A stretch of DNA of 64,000 nucleotides from positions 124,001 through 188,000 of the forward strand of contig NZ_NGKC01000003.1 of the NCBI RefSeq assembly GCF_003987655.1. The letters are read 5' to 3'. A program made the translations under genes and the position numbers. Origin of the DNA: Vagococcus acidifermentans. GTDB lineage: Bacteria > Bacillota > Bacilli > Lactobacillales > Vagococcaceae. The notes under the pieces were generated by a model. It did no database searches, had not been told where the DNA came from, and worked only from the letters and a program-made list of their open reading frames with translations. Of this stretch, positions 18,060 to 26,356 are shown one piece after another (position 1 is the first letter of the stretch; each line of letters starts with the position of its first letter).

Positions 18060-18519
18060 TATCCTCTCTCCTTTCGTGGAAGCGTGCTAAACCATTCCAC
18101 GCTTCCCGAACAGGGAGGTTTGTTATTCCACCAAAGCATATTGAGCTTTCAATGTGTTTTGATAGGCTAACGAGCCATTGTTCTTTGAAAACTGAATAAA
18201 AGTAATCGAATACGTTTCGATAAGAAAAGAGCCAACGGAACTAACCGCCATGACCTATCTTATAAAGATAGCGAGCGATTCATGTTAGTGATCCGAGAAG
18301 CAATCTTTAGCAGGATTGCCTGCAACGACATTCTTATCGTGATAATGATACTCCCATACAGTCAATAGTCCGAGCGTGATAAAACCGTCGCAGGCAATGA
18401 GTATGGCTACATGAGAACCATGCAGGGGTGGAACTCCCGTGAGCTTTGCTAAAGCTGTTCGATTGCTGGTAAAACAACTTTTATGAAATCCAAATAAGTG
18501 ATTTGGAAAGGAGGATTTT
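18060..18519. other. Tn916 non-coding segment between orf8 and xis
   Basis: About 460 bases without a supported gene. It includes an inverted repeat GGAAGCGTG (18078-18086) / CACGCTTCC (18098-18106). The rest corresponds to the structured leader ahead of xis in Tn916-type elements. A reading frame on the minus strand across 18285-18536 has no support. Confidence 0.6.
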
Positions 18520-18723
18520 ATGAAGCAGACTGACATTCCTATTTGGGAACGTTATACCCTAACCATTGAAGAAGCGTCAAAATATTTTCGTATTGGCGAA
18601 AACAAGCTACGACGCTTGGCAGAGGAAAATAAAAATGCAAATTGGCTGATTATGAATGGCAATCGTATTCAGATTAAACGAAAACAATTTGAAAAAATTA
18701 TAGATACATTGGACGCAATCTAG
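18520..18723 (+). CDS. xis: Tn916 excisionase
   Basis: 67-residue winged-helix excisionase, beginning [20 protein letters not shown], with the helix-turn-helix [18 protein letters not shown]. It directs Int toward excision. AAAGGAGG precedes the ATG. Full length. Confidence 0.95.
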
Positions 18724-18804
18724 CGTCGCCAAAGGGTCTTGTATATGATAAAATAGTATTAAGTCGTATCAAGGCTCTTTCCATAAAGGAAAGGAGCAAA
18801 TGCC

Positions 18805-20022
18805 ATGTCAGAAAAAAGACGTGACAATAAAGGTCGAATCTTAAAGACTGGAGAGAGCCAACGAAAAGACGGAAGATACTTATACAAATATATAGATTCA
18901 TTTGGAGAACCGCAATTTGTTTACTCGTGGAAACTTGTGGCTACAGACCGAGTACCAGCAGGAAAGCGTGATTGTATCTCACTTAGAGAGAAAATCGCAG
19001 AGTTACAGAAAGACATTCATGATGGTATTGATGTTGTAGGAAAGAAAATGACACTCTGCCAGCTTTACGCAAAACAGAACGCTCAAAGACCAAAGGTTAG
19101 AAAAAACACTGAAACTGGACGCAAATATCTTATGGATATTTTGAAGAAAGACAAGTTAGGTGTAAGAAGTATTGACAGTATTAAGCCATCAGACGCTAAA
19201 GAATGGGCTATTAGAATGAGTGAAAATGGTTATGCTTATCAAACCATCAATAACTACAAACGTTCTTTAAAGGCTTCATTCTATATTGCTATACAAGATG
19301 ATTGTGTTCGGAAGAATCCATTTGACTTTCAACTGAAAGCAGTTCTTGATGATGATACTGTCCCTAAGACCGTACTAACAGAAGAACAGGAAGAAAAACT
19401 GTTAGCCTTTGCAAAAGCTGATAAAACCTACAGCAAAAATTATGATGAAATTCTGATACTCTTAAAAACAGGTCTTCGTATTTCAGAGTTTGGTGGTTTG
19501 ACACTTCCAGATTTAGATTTTGAGAATCGTCTTGTCAATATAGACCATCAGCTATTGAGAGATACTGAAATTGGGTACTACATTGAAACACCAAAGACCA
19601 AAAGTGGCGAACGTCAAGTTCCTATGGTTGAAGAAGCCTATCAAGCATTTAAGCGAGTGTTAGCGAATCGAAAGAATGATAAGCGTGTTGAGATTGATGG
19701 ATATAGTGATTTCCTCTTTCTTAATAGAAAGAACTATCCAAAAGTGGCAAGTGATTACAACGGCATGATGAAAGGTCTTGTTAAGAAATACAATAAGTAT
19801 AACGAGGATAAATTGCCACACATCACTCCACATAGTTTGCGACATACATTCTGTACCAACTATGCAAATGCAGGAATGAATCCAAAGGCATTACAGTACA
19901 TTATGGGACATGCTAATATAGCCATGACGCTGAACTATTACGCACATGCAACATTCGATTCTGCAATGGCAGAAATGAAACGCTTGAATAAAGAGAAGCA
20001 ACAGGAGCGTCTTGTTGCTTAG
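18805..20022 (+). CDS. int: Tn916 tyrosine recombinase integrase
   Basis: 405-residue tyrosine recombinase, the exact Tn916 Int length. It has the N-terminal arm-binding domain, a core-binding domain, and the catalytic domain with Arg in TGLRISEFGGL, Lys in KTKSGERQVP, His-x-x-Arg in ITPHSLRHTF, His in MGHANIAMTL and nucleophile Tyr in LNYYAHAT. All catalytic residues are intact. The ATG follows AAAGGAGC. Confidence 0.97.
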   Translation: MSEKRRDNKGRILKTGESQRKDGRYLYKYIDSFGEPQFVYSWKLVATDRVPAGKRDCISLREKIAELQKDIHDGIDVVGKKMTLCQLYAKQNAQRPKVRKNTETGRKYLMDILKKDKLGVRSIDSIKPSDAKEWAIRMSENGYAYQTINNYKRSLKASFYIAIQDDCVRKNPFDFQLKAVLDDDTVPKTVLTEEQEEKLLAFAKADKTYSKNYDEILILLKTGLRISEFGGLTLPDLDFENRLVNIDHQLLRDTEIGYYIETPKTKSGERQVPMVEEAYQAFKRVLANRKNDKRVEIDGYSDFLFLNRKNYPKVASDYNGMMKGLVKKYNKYNEDKLPHITPHSLRHTFCTNYANAGMNPKALQYIMGHANIAMTLNYYAHATFDSAMAEMKRLNKEKQQERLVA

Positions 20023-20034
20023 TAGTACAAATGA

Positions 20035-20056
20035 ATTTACTACTTATTTACCACTT
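20035..20056. promoter_or_regulatory. Int arm-type binding repeats near the right end of Tn916
   Basis: Two abutting 11-base direct repeats, ATTTACTACTT (20035-20045) and ATTTACCACTT (20046-20056), just after int. They match the arrangement of the DR2 sites bound by the N-terminal domain of Tn916 Int. Confidence 0.65.
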
Positions 20057-20803
20057 CTGACAGCTAAGACATGAGGAAATATGCAAAGAAACGTGAAGTA
20101 TCTTCCTACAGTAAAAATACTCGAAAGCACATAGAATAAGGCTTTACGAGCATTTAAGAAAATATAAAAAGATAATTAGAAATTTATACTTTGTTTAAGA
20201 TAAAAACAATAGAAAACTCGTTATTGTTAGATAAATCGTAAAATAGTATACTTGTTAGTATAACTGGTGCTTTTTATCTATTGAAAAGGCGAATCTTTTG
20301 GAAAGTTCGTTCGATTGGAAACGTTTAATTTGGTTTTTGGTTCGTTTTTATAACCATCTTTTTAAAAACAAACATAAAAAAACAAAAAGCACCGGATAAC
20401 TTATTTTTTTGTTTTTTTAGCAGGTATTTTTTTGATTTTTGAAAGTGAAGGGAGTGGATGTCGTTGTTAGTTTATGACAGCTCATGAGTGCTTATGACGA
20501 AAACATGTTGTTTTCTTAAAAAACTTTCATTAACGACTAAAACTCATCTTGTTGCTTTTTATTTGGAAAATGATGGGCGGAACACGAAAGTTATGACAAA
20601 AAATGCTTTTTCATTTTGTCATTATCTGTTTTGACTTTGGCTGGTTTTTCGGAAGTTGCTTTCCATGAATCACCCGAGTGTTGACCAAGTAAAACACGAT
20701 GGATGAGAGAGTACAGTCGGGTGTGGAAGGTGTTAGATTGACTGATGACGGGAGAAATTTCTCGCATGGTCACGAAAAACTATGTTGAATTGGAGCTAAG
20801 AGA
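20057..20803. other. non-coding stretch: transposon right end and chromosomal junction
   Basis: About 750 bases without a credible gene. The first 150 or so belong to the transposon end. An imperfect long-range inverted repeat has cores GGTGCTTTTT (20266-20275) and AAAAAGCACC (20384-20393), and a short hairpin (ATGACAAAA / TTTTGTCAT) lies near 20592-20623. I see no clear promoter for the next gene. Confidence 0.45.
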
Positions 20804-22027
20804 ATGAAAATTTTGCATGTGTTGGCGCAGCTGCCTTCGAAAACCGGCAGCGGCATCTATTATACGAATGTTGTCAAAGGGTTATCATCTGAAGATAACG
20901 CCTGTGTGTATGGACTGATTCCAGATATTGAAGTGGATTTTTTACCGATTGCTGAGAGCAATCATTATGCTGTGCCTTTCCCTAATCAGCGATGTGCGTT
21001 CGATTTGCCGGGAATGAGCGATGTCATGCCATATCCAAGTACGGTATATAGTGAAATGAGCACGGAAATGATTCAACAGTGGCAGCAGGTTTTTTCTGAA
21101 AAAGTTGATGCAGCGGTGTCAGACTTTCAACCTGATGTCATTTTATGTCATCATCTGTGGTTTTTAACCACATTGGTGAGTCAGAAGTACAAGTCTCATA
21201 TTCCGATTATTGCCTTTTGCCACGGGACAGATCTCCGTCAGGCAAAGCAGCACCCCGATTTGTTGGAGAGATATTGTGATGTGTCAGGTGTCAGTCATAT
21301 CTTTGCCTTGAGTGACGACCAGTTGGCAGATATCTCAAAGATTTACGATTATCCTGAAAGCCGGCTGTCTGTGTTGGGCGGCGGATATGATCCGGAAATA
21401 TTTTTTCACTCTGATCAAGTGGGTCGGGAAAGTGATACGATTGAACTGGTTTTTGCCGGGAAGTTGTCCCGGGCAAAAGGCGTTTTGGAGCTGTTGGCTG
21501 TTTTTGACCAGATTGCTCCGAACTTTCCGGATGTCCATTTGTCGTTAATCAATTCGGCTAATGAGGAAATGGAACAGATAATCGGAGAATACTTGAACCG
21601 ACACCGTCAGATCAAATATTTTAATGTTAAAAATCAGCAAATTTTAGGGCAAGTATTCAGGCAAAGCGATCTTTTTGTACTGCCTTCTTATTATGAGGGT
21701 CTAGGCTTGACAGCTATTGAAGCTTTGGCCAGCGGATTATTGACAGTTACAACGGACATTGCCGCATTGCAACATCAGCTGGGGCCTGCTGTCAATCAGT
21801 CGGGAGCCATTGAATACATTGCTCTCCCCCGTCTATTTAATCAGGATGAACCGTATGAGGAGGATTTGCCTGCATTTAAAGAACGGCTGAAGGAGGCGCT
21901 TATCCGCCAAATTGAACGGGTGAAAAGCGGGTACCGGATAAGTGAAGGCGTGCGCTCGGAAATCGAAAAAAGCGCCTGGCCGGCGTTGATTAAAAAAATC
22001 AGCACACAAATAGAACGGACATTGTAA
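20804..22027 (+). CDS. family 4 glycosyltransferase (GT-B fold)
   Basis: Retaining glycosyltransferase of 407 residues. The N-terminus shows the acceptor-side fold (MKILHVLAQLPSKTGSGIYYTNVV) and the C-terminal half carries the donor-binding part: LVFAGKLSRAKGVLELL, then LPSYYEGLGLTAIEALASG with the ExxxxxxxE-type Glu pair of GT4. It stands alone, away from the polysaccharide operon, so its product (glycolipid or other glycoconjugate) cannot be inferred. Higher GC than the operon genes suggests a native gene. Confidence 0.85.
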   Translation: MKILHVLAQLPSKTGSGIYYTNVVKGLSSEDNACVYGLIPDIEVDFLPIAESNHYAVPFPNQRCAFDLPGMSDVMPYPSTVYSEMSTEMIQQWQQVFSEKVDAAVSDFQPDVILCHHLWFLTTLVSQKYKSHIPIIAFCHGTDLRQAKQHPDLLERYCDVSGVSHIFALSDDQLADISKIYDYPESRLSVLGGGYDPEIFFHSDQVGRESDTIELVFAGKLSRAKGVLELLAVFDQIAPNFPDVHLSLINSANEEMEQIIGEYLNRHRQIKYFNVKNQQILGQVFRQSDLFVLPSYYEGLGLTAIEALASGLLTVTTDIAALQHQLGPAVNQSGAIEYIALPRLFNQDEPYEEDLPAFKERLKEALIRQIERVKSGYRISEGVRSEIEKSAWPALIKKISTQIERTL

Positions 22028-22051
22028 AAACTGACACCTGAAAACGCAAAA

Positions 22052-22095
22052 GAAACATGGTCATGAGCCGCCAAAGCGGTACATGACCATGTTTC
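22052..22095. terminator. strong hairpin after the GT4 gene
   Basis: A perfect 14-base inverted repeat, GAAACATGGTCATG (22052-22065) and CATGACCATGTTTC (22082-22095), encloses a smaller CCGC/GCGG stem. No T run follows, so termination or transcript stabilisation are both possible. Confidence 0.55.
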
Positions 22096-22243
22096 CACGT
22101 TAATAGATGACGTTTAGGTGTGTTGTAGGGTATACACATCATCAATTAGGTATATCTAACGGAAGTTAGAGTTGAGGCTCTTATGAAAGAGTCGCGCCAG
22201 TAACCATATTATAGCAAAGCCAGCGGAGATTTGTTCTCATTTT

Positions 22244-22272
22244 TTGCCGGGAAAGCTGGCATAAACTATAAT
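22244..22272 (+). promoter_or_regulatory. likely recQ promoter
   Basis: TTGCCG (22244-22249), 17-base spacer, TATAAT (22267-22272), within the 337-base gap 22028-22364. Nothing else in the gap beyond the hairpin at 22052 is recognised. Confidence 0.5.
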
Positions 22273-22364
22273 TTTTGAACAGCAGGGCTATTGTATAAAA
22301 GTTCCACTTATCCTGCTTTTATAGTATGGTATTATCATGAGCAATGAAAAGAAGAGGATGAAAC

Positions 22365-24200
22365 ATGGATAGTAAATATGAAGTCTTATTTTCCTACTTC
22401 GGGTATCGCCGTTTTCGGGAAGGTCAGGAAGAAGTTGTGGATGCCATTCTGAACGGTCGGGATGTGATGGGGATTATGCCGACAGGCGCGGGAAAGTCAT
22501 TGTGTTATCAAGTGCCGGCGTTGCTTCAAGAAGGCTTGACGCTCGTTGTGTCGCCCCTTATTTCGCTGATGAAAGACCAAGTGCAGAACTTAAAAGAGAG
22601 CGGCGTTTCATGTGCGTTTTTAAACAGTACACTGACTGTCAGCCAACAAGAGACTATTCTCGAAAAAGCATTGGCCAAACACTACAAACTACTTTATCTC
22701 ACCCCCGAGCAGCTTGCGACCGAACGTTTTTTAGCTTTTCAGCAAAAGGCGTTGATATCACTTGTTGCCGTTGATGAAGCACACTGCGTGTCACAATGGG
22801 GACAAGATTTCCGTCCGAGCTATCTGCAAATCGATACTTTTATCCAGACATGCAGACCACGGCCTGTTGTCGCCGCGTTTACTGCCACCGCTACTGCCGT
22901 CGTTCAGGACGATATTGTCAAGCGGCTGTCGCTGAATACGCCTTTGGTACAACGCACAGGATTTGACCGCGAAAATCTTTATTTTTCAGTGGAACAGCCT
23001 AAAAATAAGCTTGAATTTGTTCATGATTATCTTGCTGCACACCGTCGGCAGAGCGGCATTATTTATTGTTCATCCCGGAAAGCAGTGGAAGAAGTCACCG
23101 CTTCGCTGCAAATGAAGGGATATCCGGCAACACGCTATCATGCCGGGTTGAGTGCGGAGGAGCGGTTGGCCAATCAAGAGGCGTTTGTTTCTGACGAAAA
23201 GCCGCTGATGGTCGCCACGAATGCATTTGGCATGGGCATTGATAAATCAAATGTCAAGTTTGTGCTGCATTACAATATGCCTAAAAACATTGAAAACTAC
23301 TATCAGGAAGCTGGCAGAGCCGGGCGCGACGGCACACCGGGGGAGTGTATCCTTTTGTATGCCAAACGTGATGTTCGGACCAACCAGTATTTTATTGATA
23401 ATAGTTTGGATAATCAGCAAATGACTGAAGAAGAAAAGCAGGCTTTCAGGGAACAGGAAATCGAGCGGTTAAAACAAATGACGTTTTATTGCACCACTCA
23501 GCACTGTCTCCGTCATTTTATTTTGACTTACTTCGGTGATAAGAGTCTGCCGGCTTGCGATAACTGCAGTAATTGCCGGCGTCATTACGAAACCCGTGAC
23601 ATGACAATTGACGCTCAAAAAATTCTGTCGTGCGTTAAACGGATGAATGAGCGTTTTGGCGTGACGTTAGTAATTGATGTCCTGAGAGGCAGCCGCCAGC
23701 AGAAAATCCGGCAATTCCGCTTGGATGAGTTGTCGACATACGGCATCATGAAAGATACCAGCAAGAATCAGCTGTATCAGATGATTGATTTTTTATTGAT
23801 TGAAGAATACCTCATTCAGACTGATGATCAGTTTCCAGTGTTGCAGCTTGGCCCTCGGGCATTAGAAGTATTGAAGAATAATGTTTCTCTCCAGATGAAG
23901 CTGATCAAAGAAGATGAGCGGACAACACCGCTGCAGCAAGATACAGCTTCAGATTCATCACCTCTGTTTGAAAAACTCCGACTTGTCAGGCGTGAGTTGG
24001 CTTCAAAGGAAAGGCTGCCCGCCTATATTATTTTTAATGACGCCTCACTGCTGGAAATGTCCCGGAGATGTCCTGTCACTCCTGAGGAATTTGTTAAAAT
24101 AAGCGGAGTAGGGGAGAAAAAACTGGAAAAATATGGCGAACATTTCATGACGGCGATAAAAGAGTTTGCGGCTGCCGCTTCTGAAGGCGGAGAAGGATAA
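22365..24200 (+). CDS. recQ: ATP-dependent DNA helicase RecQ
   Basis: 3'-5' helicase for recombination and fork repair. Walker A MPTGAGKSLCYQ, DEAH-type box AVDEAHCVSQWG, helicase motif III AFTATAT, motif VI QEAGRAGRDG. A RecQ-Ct zinc-binding region has Cys at CLRHF, CDNCSNC. A winged helix and a C-terminal HRDC-like domain (about residues 530-600) follow. The 611-residue length is normal. Confidence is high for RecQ; naming among RecQ paralogues is less certain. Confidence 0.95.
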   Translation: MDSKYEVLFSYFGYRRFREGQEEVVDAILNGRDVMGIMPTGAGKSLCYQVPALLQEGLTLVVSPLISLMKDQVQNLKESGVSCAFLNSTLTVSQQETILEKALAKHYKLLYLTPEQLATERFLAFQQKALISLVAVDEAHCVSQWGQDFRPSYLQIDTFIQTCRPRPVVAAFTATATAVVQDDIVKRLSLNTPLVQRTGFDRENLYFSVEQPKNKLEFVHDYLAAHRRQSGIIYCSSRKAVEEVTASLQMKGYPATRYHAGLSAEERLANQEAFVSDEKPLMVATNAFGMGIDKSNVKFVLHYNMPKNIENYYQEAGRAGRDGTPGECILLYAKRDVRTNQYFIDNSLDNQQMTEEEKQAFREQEIERLKQMTFYCTTQHCLRHFILTYFGDKSLPACDNCSNCRRHYETRDMTIDAQKILSCVKRMNERFGVTLVIDVLRGSRQQKIRQFRLDELSTYGIMKDTSKNQLYQMIDFLLIEEYLIQTDDQFPVLQLGPRALEVLKNNVSLQMKLIKEDERTTPLQQDTASDSSPLFEKLRLVRRELASKERLPAYIIFNDASLLEMSRRCPVTPEEFVKISGVGEKKLEKYGEHFMTAIKEFAAAASEGGEG

Positions 24201-24305
24201 GGAGCAGTTACTCTAATCATTTTTTTGAAAAATTAAAGATGGTCATGCAAAAAGAACGGAATGTGCTACAATAAGGCTACAAAGTTTTTATGGAAAGGAA
24301 TTATT

Positions 24306-25049
24306 ATGTCGGAAATTAACAAAAATAATATCATCGATAAACGAAAAACACTTGTTTTTAAAGTTGTTTTTGTTCTGTTGGCTTTATCGGTCGTATACGC
24401 TGTTGTCATGTTGATTAATGCGCCGTCAGGTGTCTCTAAGAAAGAATATGAGTATGTCAAAACTGACTACGTGTTAATGATTTTGCAGTGCGTTGTCGGT
24501 ATGATTGTGATTTTTTTACCTTCTCGCGTTGAACAAAAGTTTGGAATAGACATACCTGACATCATGGAAATTATTTATTTTATTTTTCTGTTTTGTGCGA
24601 TTTACTTGGGAGAGGTACAAAATTTTTATTACCGAATCCCGTTTTGGGATATGATTCTGCATGCTTTTAGTGCGGGAATGCTGGGTGCTCTAGGTTTTGT
24701 TATTGTCGATTTTTTAAATCACAGCGAAAAAAGCCACATCCATTTAAGTCCTTTTTTTGTCAGTTTGTTTGCGCTTTGTTTTGCAGTGACTTGCGGTGTT
24801 GTGTGGGAGATATATGAATATACCGCTGACCACATTCTCGGCACCAATATGCAGAAATTCATGACTGCTGACGGGACTGTATTGTCCGGTCATGCGACAC
24901 TTGGGGATACGATGAAAGACATCATTGTCGACCTGATTGGGGCCCTCGTTATTGTTTCCCTTGGCTATGTCCATTTGAGAAAAAAGGAGAGACGGCTTGC
25001 GGAAAAAAGACTGAAACAAGCGGAAAAAGTTCAAGTCGTTAAAAATTAA
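24306..25049 (+). CDS. YjdF-like integral membrane protein
   Basis: Membrane protein of 247 residues with about six hydrophobic helices. The pattern YRIPFWDMILHAFSAGMLGALGF with a later VVWEIYEYTAD and DTMKDIIVDLIGAL resembles the YjdF/DUF2238 type family, whose function is not known. The polar residues (Asp, His, Glu) inside helices might bind a metal or substrate. The start at 24306 is preceded by AAAGGA; an upstream in-frame ATG at 24261 lacks a site. A terminator follows. Confidence 0.7.
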   Translation: MSEINKNNIIDKRKTLVFKVVFVLLALSVVYAVVMLINAPSGVSKKEYEYVKTDYVLMILQCVVGMIVIFLPSRVEQKFGIDIPDIMEIIYFIFLFCAIYLGEVQNFYYRIPFWDMILHAFSAGMLGALGFVIVDFLNHSEKSHIHLSPFFVSLFALCFAVTCGVVWEIYEYTADHILGTNMQKFMTADGTVLSGHATLGDTMKDIIVDLIGALVIVSLGYVHLRKKERRLAEKRLKQAEKVQVVKN

Positions 25050-25062
25050 ATGCGTTGGAAAA

Positions 25063-25095
25063 GATGAAACACATATAATGGTTTCATCTTTTTTT
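25063..25095 (+). terminator. Rho-independent terminator
   Basis: GATGAAAC (25063-25070) and GTTTCATC (25081-25088) followed by seven or more T. Confidence 0.85.
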
Positions 25096-25248
25096 CATAG
25101 ACAAGTCATATCGGAAAAAGTAAACACAGACCATGAGTGATTTCTTCAACGACAGGAGCGTTGAAAAATGGAAAAAATACAGCGGGTTATAGTCGCTATC
25201 CGGTTGTAAAGGCTGTACACGTTATCAAAAGTATCTTCATATATCCGC

Positions 25249-25277
25249 TTGATTTCGACGAGAGTGCTTGCTATAAT
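25249..25277 (+). promoter_or_regulatory. sigma-A promoter of the LacI-fucosidase operon
   Basis: TTGATT (25249-25254), 17-base spacer, TATAAT (25272-25277). Transcription would start inside the palindromic operator just downstream. Confidence 0.78.
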
Positions 25278-25278
25278 C

Positions 25279-25298
25279 AACTTGAATCGATTCAAGTT
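25279..25298. promoter_or_regulatory. LacI-family operator (perfect 20-bp palindrome)
   Basis: AACTTGAATCGATTCAAGTT is fully self-complementary with a central CG, the usual design of LacI-family operators. It begins one base after the -10 box, so binding would block initiation. The gene for the likely repressor starts 47 bases downstream, so autoregulation is expected. Confidence 0.8.
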
Positions 25299-25345
25299 TT
25301 AACAAACAAGTTTTTTAACGGTCGTCAGAGGAGGTGGCAGACGAG

Positions 25346-26341
25346 ATGGTTACAATTCAGGAAGTAGCGAAATATGCCAATGTATCAGTCGGCAGTGTTT
25401 CCCGGTATTTAAACGGCTACAAACTTCGCCCGAATAATGCCAAGCGTATTGAAGAGGCAATTAGGGTACTGGATTACCGTGAGAACATGATTGCCAAAGC
25501 GCTGAAAAGCAATCAGACGCTGTCTGTCGGTGTACTGTTGGATAATCTGCTAAGTCATTTCAGCTCAGCTGTTGTGGCAGCGATGGGCGATTTTTTTGAA
25601 AAGCAAGGTTACAGCATGCTGCTGAGCGGCTACCGGGATGACCCTAAACAAGTACGCCGCAAAGTGGAATTTCTGACGGACCGGGGAATTGACGGACTGA
25701 TTGTCGCAACGATGGAAGAAGACTGGGAGGAGACGCAGGTCTTAAGAGAGCTGGCGATACCAGTAGTGTCCCTCGTTACACCAATTACGTTCGAGAGCAT
25801 TGATTCGCTATTATTTGACGACGCAGCATGCACCAGAAAAGTGGTCGCTGCCATGATTGCCGGTGGACACCGACGTATCGGAATCATCTCCGCACCGCAA
25901 ACAGACTTTGTCGCTCGGCAGCGGCTGGCAGGTGCAAAGGCAGCCTTTGAAGAAGCAGGACTTGAGCTGACGGACGAGTGGGTATATGTCAATGATTATT
26001 CGCGTGAGAGCGGTTATGCCGGCATGCGGCAATTCATCAAACAACATGCAACTGCGGTGTTTGTCTGCAATCAGAATACCTCGCTTGGCGCCATCCAGCA
26101 AATACAGGAACAGGGGCTGATAGTCGGGCAGGATATGTCCTTTGCGGCTTTCGACTATTTAGGCATTGGGGAGATTTTTTACCCTAAATTGACGATGGTC
26201 AGACAGCCTGTCGGTGAGCTAGGGCAATTGGCAGCAAAAACAGTATTAGAAAAAATCCGGAACAAACAGCCATACTCCGGCAAAACGATTGAATTAGCAA
26301 ATGAGATTTTATGGCGAGACTCCATACAAGACATTACGTAA
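25346..26341 (+). CDS. LacI-family transcriptional regulator (likely fucoside-responsive)
   Basis: The N-terminal helix-turn-helix is canonical (MVTIQEVAKYANVSVGSVSRYLNG), followed by the hinge and a periplasmic-binding-like sugar domain (VGVLLDNLLSHFSS through MVRQPVGELG). The start ATG at 25346 follows AGAGGAGG, better than the in-frame GTG at 25334. It is co-oriented with the alpha-L-fucosidase 15 bases downstream, so fucose or a fucosyl oligosaccharide is a plausible inducer. The palindrome at 25279 is its likely site. Confidence 0.9.
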   Translation: MVTIQEVAKYANVSVGSVSRYLNGYKLRPNNAKRIEEAIRVLDYRENMIAKALKSNQTLSVGVLLDNLLSHFSSAVVAAMGDFFEKQGYSMLLSGYRDDPKQVRRKVEFLTDRGIDGLIVATMEEDWEETQVLRELAIPVVSLVTPITFESIDSLLFDDAACTRKVVAAMIAGGHRRIGIISAPQTDFVARQRLAGAKAAFEEAGLELTDEWVYVNDYSRESGYAGMRQFIKQHATAVFVCNQNTSLGAIQQIQEQGLIVGQDMSFAAFDYLGIGEIFYPKLTMVRQPVGELGQLAAKTVLEKIRNKQPYSGKTIELANEILWRDSIQDIT

Positions 26342-26356
26342 AAGGGCGGAAAGAGA

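Larger units (their letters stand above)
17067..20210 (+). mobile_element. integrase-proximal remnant of a Tn916-type conjugative transposon
   Basis: Order orf7-orf8-xis-int matches the right part of Tn916. Conjugation genes, tet(M), orf9 and orf10 are missing, and the left side abuts IS1216. The region 17067-17235 next to IS1216 is not clearly assigned. The right boundary is unresolved and placed about 190 bases after int by analogy with Tn916. Without the other end and transfer genes this copy should not move by itself. Confidence 0.85.

Noticed and set aside
18285-18536. 83-codon minus-strand frame in the Tn916 segment
   Set aside because: It covers the known non-coding part before xis and has no family resemblance.
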